DNA of 27,314 nt from a virus, in IMG/VR virus record IMGVR_UViG_3300034200_000714, positions 1 to 27,314 of that record; one strand, written 5' to 3'. A program made the translations under genes and the position numbers. This document shows positions 24,901 to 27,314 of the stretch, piece by piece (within the stretch, counting starts at the first letter, position 1; every line of letters begins with the position of its first letter). The notes beneath the pieces are model-generated. The model saw nothing but the letters and a program-made list of their open reading frames with translations, searched no databases and was not told the origin of the DNA.

Positions 24901-26433
24901 TGGAATTGCTAATTTAACAAAAATTTCTCCAATAGGGGCAATTGCTAATTTAAATCTTTCTATTGCCCCCGTTAATTGCACACCAAAAGATTCTTCAATA
25001 GTTTTTAATTCTTTGTCTGCTGTTGCAGCAAGTTGTTCTGTACTATATCCTAATGTTGCAATAACTTGTTGAGCTTGAGATCCTTCTCTAGAAATATTTT
25101 CAAACAATGCTCCAAGTTTTGCATATTGAAATTTTCCAAATACTTGTTCAAGAGCTTGTTGTCTTGAAAACTGATCTAGAGAAGCAAGAGCCTGTGCAAA
25201 AGATTGAACAGTACCCATAAGGTCTCCCTTGTTTGCCTCAATAATAGATTGAAGATTTATTCCCATTCCAGAAAGCATCGCTGTAGCTTGCTTTGTTGGA
25301 TTGATCAAAGATGCAAGACCAGACTTTAATGCGTTAGCACCTTCTGCTGCATCAACTCCACCTTCTTGCATTGCTGCAAGGAATACTGTAAGATCTTTTA
25401 CGTCTCCACCAAGACCTTGAATAACTGGTGCAACACGAGGAATTGCTGCAGAGATATCTTGCAAGGAAACAACCGTTTGGTTTTCAACCATATTTAAAAA
25501 GTTAATAGTGTCTGCAAGGTCTTGTCCTGATAATCTAAATGCAGACTGTAAAGATATTGTAGTTTCTAGTGCTGCATTTTGATCCATTTGACCAAGTGTT
25601 GCAAGTCTTGTTGCTTGAGTAACTGAGTCAGTAAGTTCTGTACCCTGTCTACCAGCAGCAGCAGCTTGAGAGGCAAGACCAATAGTATCTTTTACTGCAA
25701 TTCCATACTTTGTATATTCAGCAGCAAGACCTTTTACTGCCTCAAGGTTTTGATTTAATTCTGCTGGAGTAGTAAATAAGTCTCCATATACCTTTTTAAA
25801 TCCAACAACTTGTTTTTCAAGATCCATAAAGGTCTTACCAGCAACTGCTCCGAATATTGTAAGAGGTACTGTAAAACCAACCATAAGCTGACGACCAGCC
25901 CATTGAACATTTTTACCAAAGTTGATTAACTGTGTAGTTCCTTGCTTAAACATTGAAGACATAATTTGTGCTTTTTGTCCAGCAATAGCAGCCTCAGTAG
26001 AAAATGCAGCAAGAGGTCTAACTGCTAAAGCATCTTGAAATCCATTTGCAGCAGCAGATGTTGCTATAAATTGTGTTTGAAGCCTTCTTGCACGTTCTGA
26101 AGCAAGTGCCATAGTTTCTGCTGCAATAGCACTATTTTTATTATATTTTGCACTAAAAAATTGACCCAGGGAGGTTTTTCCCTTGGTCAAAGTTTTATCT
26201 AGAGTTGCAGCAGCAGTTTGAAGTCTTATGGTTTCTGCTGTAAAACTTCCAGTTTGATTTATTGCTTGTTGAAGTGCTTTTGAAAACTTTGCAGTAAATG
26301 CTGCTTGGTCTACATTGCCTTTGTTTAGAGCTAATTGAAAAGCATTTATTTGTGCTAGAAGAGCCTTAAGCTCAGAGGAAGCAGACCCTGTATTGATCTC
26401 AACTTCAATAATACCTTTTGCAATTTCAGCCAT
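18913..26433 (-). CDS. Tail tape measure protein (2506 residues)
   Basis: This is the longest gene in the window. The N-terminal third (about 1-500) holds a typical tape measure core: FMDLEKQVVGFKKVYGDLF at about 203-221, alanine/glutamine-rich helices and QEGGVDAAEGANALKSGL. Hydrophobic stretches at about 530-585 and 1455-1560 (for example AAIGAVIVGIVVPAVTMLTG) could insert in the host membrane during DNA delivery. The C-terminal part has a coiled coil at about 2060-2310. Three copies of a PGEFVV-type repeat occur. At the usual 1.5 angstrom per residue, a tail of up to about 370 nm is predicted. No lysozyme, NlpC/P60 or M23 peptidase motif is visible. Starts after a GAGGTGG site, overlapping the chaperone stop by one base. 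Confidence 0.96.
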   Translation of the reverse strand: MAEIAKGIIEVEINTGSASSELKALLAQINAFQLALNKGNVDQAAFTAKFSKALQQAINQTGSFTAETIRLQTAAATLDKTLTKGKTSLGQFFSAKYNKNSAIAAETMALASERARRLQTQFIATSAAANGFQDALAVRPLAAFSTEAAIAGQKAQIMSSMFKQGTTQLINFGKNVQWAGRQLMVGFTVPLTIFGAVAGKTFMDLEKQVVGFKKVYGDLFTTPAELNQNLEAVKGLAAEYTKYGIAVKDTIGLASQAAAAGRQGTELTDSVTQATRLATLGQMDQNAALETTISLQSAFRLSGQDLADTINFLNMVENQTVVSLQDISAAIPRVAPVIQGLGGDVKDLTVFLAAMQEGGVDAAEGANALKSGLASLINPTKQATAMLSGMGINLQSIIEANKGDLMGTVQSFAQALASLDQFSRQQALEQVFGKFQYAKLGALFENISREGSQAQQVIATLGYSTEQLAATADKELKTIEESFGVQLTGAIERFKLAIAPIGEIFVKLAIPLVNLATKIAEAFNGLSDGQKKFAAIGAVIVGIVVPAVTMLTGLFLNLVGTLAKMGQGISLFGMGLIKGGPLGAIKAVTQSAKYLSLAEMDAAMAAQQLIGPTQILNETLVKQAMVGNTAAASIGNLTKAYAAMIATQAGATRDFPEVFGAAGAAGVSAKTSQVVIRGVQKRNSGGPIFMSNGTTVPGSGNTDTVPAMLTPGEFVVNKEATKNNLGLLHNINDSKNPQGLNVGGKAKGIQYLNIGNAVKAWHARQAAKSASRIGGNRNLTPRDLDSLMDEPHGFGELLGRDSQVVSRAPVSSSPDLQKSHLGGNENIQTIARFQELFGTKTSNRWLFARDLLSHGIPIEGLSNNWSKILKTINQAANRGQGKMTLDDAAIAMRDSRGLISFDQTTAFRQAYPEVTEKEFGRKMAMGLLRYKSRLDASGKPIGNVDLTDDILETVARDAYPNVEDSTRIVGLRIPAKKDISNFIKESGGPELSSLPGDAQKFATDANVFFKERNLPFQVKQIVPSNPNRKPYWVLETERDGVTYREKFGASTPYNAGGKVPGYNAGALIGKSLRRRVRPGKEERLAQQSALHNFAFDSRNVRETPEMDTILGMMNPLTQKTRATRGTVLGSTSNKELPYAQQKKIVSAIKEGRYEDLFGMKLNFKGGAGSYTTKRDLDFSPFIGDLSNPTLKDFSYGFMGLDTQKKDISRLRKIMKTPKIKKLTPGTAEYARELAMAGWSPARSFRPGPNPTIGSDWTFEQVLANKTREYNNAKKRLNKTFPDKKIQQLFIDEMVGSGVLALDVQKASYKHPVMSDRNNRVKRLRAKEHELLVGNRTSEITGVASDLRTRLPSLITQSGVQGFNQGNIVPGMGNTDTVPAMLTPGEFVVNKESTKNNYDLLTAINGSQKLNKGGMAGVQYFAKKEPERVVQEQKGAKYFSNKGQGAKISGRSTGVGGMLSGIAPMAAGLGASMLPMAMAPEMGMFGQIAASTAAFSAAQKSVTAVLMKFQKVSLKAVDSTGQVGEGFKKLFPQLSKLSPNILKFIGPLSGAGAAIALVGFGAYKLNKQINDASKAGGKLAAAMYGTADSTNAIAETFGRQTRAQQAMVAAAEKATGQEVSEESQQVSSQFMQSDAGKALLKDISFVESSGKDAATALRNQLSQAIIAGAITAEEARAIAIDIGTALENERLAVEVSGKISQLMGPNGEKLTAENILKIQAEITPSVDISQIRDDAKSAYDDLNQMQKIFSVFKGGSAGFENQYKLEEVLTVNNSALSAQLNTVEFLNAAFKEGTITLENYKKALDDSKNVTGNTLDANAQILGFENNQALTATADIEAQKKQDSILGFAWIESPALKAIENQKTQVKTMLEESGAYSEEAINKIIKDFEEVGSTSWGKLLTGEWSPTDAQMVINFQTQGLTTEEIDELVFKLGVIESLPDITTVIDFKNPNPKAIEELYSTYEQLQSAAAKGPLTQEVLVKATGMNIFNSEIMSAINALPASVSIPIIMSVAWDTETNKKLNAKEGTSEEQKQTLESALLNKLKVGIGNLGPKPGTTSGDKSGGNNKEENLLKMLMERFRLQEMLIDKEAEGFNERLKQLNREIELEERQVNLRQKGLEQLSKKEEAVNDAYNLRVEALDKVLESNSRVNEQEKSRISLASALASGDIAAAAGIAGDMQQQSAQYQIEDTRAALEKQRQTDLDALTVSINGKLMTRKGIESEIETIQDRIYSKGIELQGVQDKLLGFEQRKLDVAKEREKVETRMYLIEQQKTIDALKKKTNLSKADQAALVEYESSLNMYNAANPGANVDPLNSAATKTAKGAATTKPKPTVTSLTPPTPPKVASPAQQTKKGVLNKLKGIKMAYGGVAYKGSREAPPALRMNNGFTVPGTGMTDKVSALLTPGEFVVRKSVADQNRGFLNQLNSQVFPAVGKGISSPTYSIPGQSVTNIPVNTTNVVSNSSPMYNSTYNVNVNVSGTNASPDDIANVVMAKLSNQNRGNLRSNRY
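19165..19290 (-). repeat. Tape measure PGEFVV repeat, copy 3
   Basis: Encodes MNNGFTVPGTGMTDKVSALL, then TPGEFVVRKSVADQNRGFL, at about residues 2382-2422, close to the C-terminus. It is more diverged (DKVSALL; VRKSVAD) but keeps the VPGxGxTDxV and TPGEFVV core. Confidence 0.82.
22226..22350 (-). repeat. Tape measure PGEFVV repeat, copy 2
   Basis: Encodes NQGNIVPGMGNTDTVPAML, then TPGEFVVNKESTKNNYDLL, at about residues 1362-1402. It is closest to copy 1, sharing NTDTVPAMLTPGEFVVNK exactly. It is followed by LNKGGMAGVQYFA, which resembles the LNVGGKAKGIQYLN segment after copy 1. Confidence 0.85.
24243..24365 (-). repeat. Tape measure PGEFVV repeat, copy 1
   Basis: Encodes MSNGTTVPGSGNTDTVPAML, then TPGEFVVNKEATKNNLGLL, at about residues 690-730 of the tape measure. 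Compare copies 2 and 3. Shared core: VPGxGxTDxVxAxLTPGEFVVxK plus a following N-rich helix. Confidence 0.85.
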
Positions 26434-27097
26434 TATGTAACCACCTCATATTCCAAGCCTTCTCCAATACCGAAACCAGCTTTTCTGGCTGCAGCACCTT
26501 GTAATGCAAGAATATCATTAGGATTTGATGTAGCACCGTTGCTATAAACTCTAGCCTTCATCTCTTCCCATTTATTTTCAGACGAACCAGAATCAAGATT
26601 CACTCCCTGAAGTGCTGCCATAAATTTCTTACTTTCGTAATCTTCTTTATTTTTAGCTTCTAGTATTGCTACTAGTTCAGGCATTGATATGCTTTCTTCC
26701 ATTTCAGAATAATTCTTCCAGAATCCCAGAAGAAATACTCTTGATTCTATCTCAGCAAGATCTAGTTCGTCCCAACTAGAGCCGCTGTTAGTGCGTTTGG
26801 GTCATTTAACTGAATCCCTGCAGCCACTTCAATTACCTTGTACACAGTTGGAAGATCCATTATATCTTCTAACAGCTCCTTAGTTGCTAATTCTGCATTG
26901 TATTGCTTCATTGCAATAACAGCACAGTTTAACAATAGATCCATTGATTTGATATTATCTTCTGCAATTTTTGGATCACTAATCTTTTGAAACTCTTTCA
27001 TAAAATCTCTCAATAAAGAAATTTTAAGTGGTTTCATAGAAATAGTAGAACCATCTAATAGTTCTACTTCTACAACTTCATATACACTAGTTGCCAT
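26433..27097 (-). CDS. Tail assembly chaperone G-T fusion made by -1 frameshift
   Basis: Reading shifts by -1 at CCCAAAC (26801-26795), joining 101 residues of G to 120 residues of the overlapping frame, a predicted product of 221 residues. The shifted frame is open from the heptamer through WDELDLAEIESRVFLLGFWK and the MEESISMPEL segment to TAA at 26435-26433. The T part is helical and acidic/basic, ending in GFGIGEGLEYEVVT. The in-frame ATG at 26702 has no convincing ribosome binding site, so separate expression of T is unlikely. In lambda-like phages the G-T product recruits the tail tube protein to the tape measure. Its stop overlaps the tape measure start by one base. Confidence 0.88.
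26761..26780 (-). other. Hairpin downstream of the slippery site
   Basis: An exact inverted repeat TCTAGTT / AACTAGA with a 6-base loop contains the zero-frame stop codon of chaperone G. It has no U-run, so it is not a terminator. It may pause ribosomes for the -1 shift; the stem is AT-rich, so any effect could be modest. Confidence 0.5.
26762..27097 (-). CDS. Tail assembly chaperone G (unshifted product)
   Basis: The 111-residue protein lies two positions before the tape measure gene and is the zero-frame product of the chaperone locus. It has a beta start (YEVVEVELLDGSTISMKPL) followed by helices (LRDFMKEFQKISD; IKSMDLLLNCAVIAMKQY; DIMDLPTVYKVIEVAAGIQL), the layout of siphovirus tail assembly chaperones such as lambda gpG. 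It is thought to keep the tape measure soluble while tube subunits assemble. A slippery CCCAAAC is 10 codons before its stop. A perfect AGGAGGA site precedes the ATG, and an extended -10 promoter lies about 26 bases upstream, so it should be strongly expressed. Confidence 0.88.
   Translation of the reverse strand: MATSVYEVVEVELLDGSTISMKPLKISLLRDFMKEFQKISDPKIAEDNIKSMDLLLNCAVIAMKQYNAELATKELLEDIMDLPTVYKVIEVAAGIQLNDPNALTAALVGTN
26795..26801 (-). promoter_or_regulatory. Programmed -1 ribosomal frameshift site
   Basis: The transcript reads C CCA AAC in the zero frame, a canonical X_XXY_YYZ heptamer, which re-pairs as CCC AAA after a -1 slip. A TGA in the -1 frame lies just upstream, so the shift has to occur at or after this point, and the zero-frame stop TAG follows 30 bases later. 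A perfect 7-bp hairpin at 26761-26780 (TCTAGTT with AACTAGA, 6-base loop) begins 14 bases downstream and could stimulate slipping, though the spacer is longer than usual. Confidence 0.88.
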
Positions 27098-27122
27098 TTA
27101 TTCCTCCTATAGAATATATTCA

Positions 27123-27131
27123 ATTATAGCA
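27123..27131 (-). promoter_or_regulatory. Extended -10 promoter for the tail chaperone/tape measure operon
   Basis: The minus strand reads TGCTATAAT at 27131-27123, a perfect extended -10 element. A transcript would start near 27116, giving a leader of about 19 bases with a consensus AGGAGGA before the ATG at 27097. It lies directly after the terminator of the upstream gene, so it restarts transcription for the long tail operon. The -35 region (TTTATT at 17-base spacing) is weak and overlaps the terminator U-tract. Confidence 0.62.
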
Positions 27132-27143
27132 TAAATGCCTTAT

Positions 27144-27180
27144 TAAATAAACAATGCCCACCCTTTTTAGGAGGTGGGCA
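27144..27180 (-). terminator. Intrinsic terminator after the probable major tail protein gene
   Basis: On the minus strand TGCCCACC and GGTGGGCA form an 8-bp GC-rich stem (27180-27155) with a loop that can pair further in part. It is followed by TTGTTTATTTA, a U-rich tract. It lies 21 bases after the stop of the upstream gene. It should end most transcripts from the tail tube gene, with the next promoter immediately following. Confidence 0.8.
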
Positions 27181-27201
27181 AAGTTTCTATATTTAATTTT
27201 T

Positions 27202-27314
27202 TTACGGACCAACGACACGATCAACGATCTTGCCATAGGAACCATTGGATGCTGGAAGTAAACGGAATGTAACTTCATACATAGAAGGTTCGTCACGCTT
27301 TGCAGAAACAGTTA
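27202..27314 (-). CDS. C-terminus of probable major tail (tube) protein (partial)
   Basis: An open frame enters from the window edge and ends with TAA at 27204-27202. The last 36 residues are TVSAKRDEPSMYEVTFRLL, then PASNGSYGKIVDRVVGP, a beta-rich C-terminus. Position directly before the tail assembly chaperones, its own terminator, and codon choice richer in C-ending codons (CGT, GTC, ATC, TTC) than its neighbours all fit the highly expressed tail tube gene. The fragment itself carries no diagnostic motif, so the product name rests on gene order. Confidence 0.72.
   Translation of the reverse strand, partial: TVSAKRDEPSMYEVTFRLLPASNGSYGKIVDRVVGP

Noticed and set aside
26433-26702. Separate gene starting at the ATG at 26702
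   Set aside because: No convincing ribosome binding site, and the same frame is open upstream to a canonical slippery site, so it is treated as the shifted part of the chaperone.
26761-26780. Hairpin as an intrinsic terminator
   Set aside because: It is AT-rich, has no U-run, lies inside the frameshifted coding region and contains the zero-frame stop.
1-27314. tRNA genes, CRISPR arrays, insertion sequences, integrase or lysis genes
   Set aside because: No cloverleaf, spaced direct repeats, transposase, recombinase or lysin motifs were seen on either strand; gaps are too short for most of them.

Overview
The window is a contiguous piece of an AT-rich (about one third G+C by eye) tailed-phage genome, or possibly a prophage. 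All 25 genes lie on the minus strand, so transcription runs from position 27314 towards position 1. A very long tape measure protein, a frameshifted tail assembly chaperone and a major tail protein end indicate a long, non-contractile, siphovirus-type tail. The early genes are a Cas4-like nuclease, RecA, MazG, a DnaE-type DNA polymerase III alpha with an intact PHP site, a gp32-like SSB, DnaG and DnaB. Together with the tail-protein style and a probable leaderless transcript, this points to a phage of low-GC Actinobacteria, perhaps aquatic. The host assignment is inference from protein style, not from a database match.

Layout in transcription order. At 27314-27202 is the C-terminus of a gene that is probably the major tail protein, followed by an intrinsic terminator and immediately by an extended -10 promoter. 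At 27097-26433 are the tail assembly chaperones G and G-T, joined by a -1 ribosomal frameshift at a canonical CCCAAAC heptamer. At 26433-18913 is a 2506-residue tape measure protein with three copies of a TPGEFV-type repeat. At 18913-13800 are a distal-tail-position protein and a 1494-residue tail hub/tip protein. At 13798-10675 are four tail-tip or fibre-like proteins, one of them rich in poly-proline and Ala-Gln repeats. At 10665-10153 is a MerR-like helix-turn-helix protein, followed by two small proteins, DnaB helicase, a small unknown, DnaG-type primase, SSB, DNA polymerase III alpha, MazG and RecA. Last come a 51-residue zinc-finger protein not found by simple length-cut ORF calling, a small candidate nuclease, a helical unknown, a Cas4-like nuclease, a zinc-ribbon protein and the start of one more gene.

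How the genes work together. The tail block is ordered as usual for siphoviruses (tube, chaperones, tape measure, distal tail, hub, tip). The replication block encodes helicase, primase, SSB and polymerase but no visible clamp or clamp loader in this window. RecA, the Cas4-like nuclease and the small nuclease-like protein form a likely recombination module. MazG would act on the nucleotide pool. Genes are packed with overlaps of 1, 4, 8, 14, 17 and (once) 79 bases. The few short gaps carry the regulatory sites: TGnTATAAT promoter-like motifs, one terminator and one strong hairpin. No tRNA, CRISPR array, integrase, insertion sequence or lysis gene was seen. There is no gene-free stretch longer than about 110 bases.
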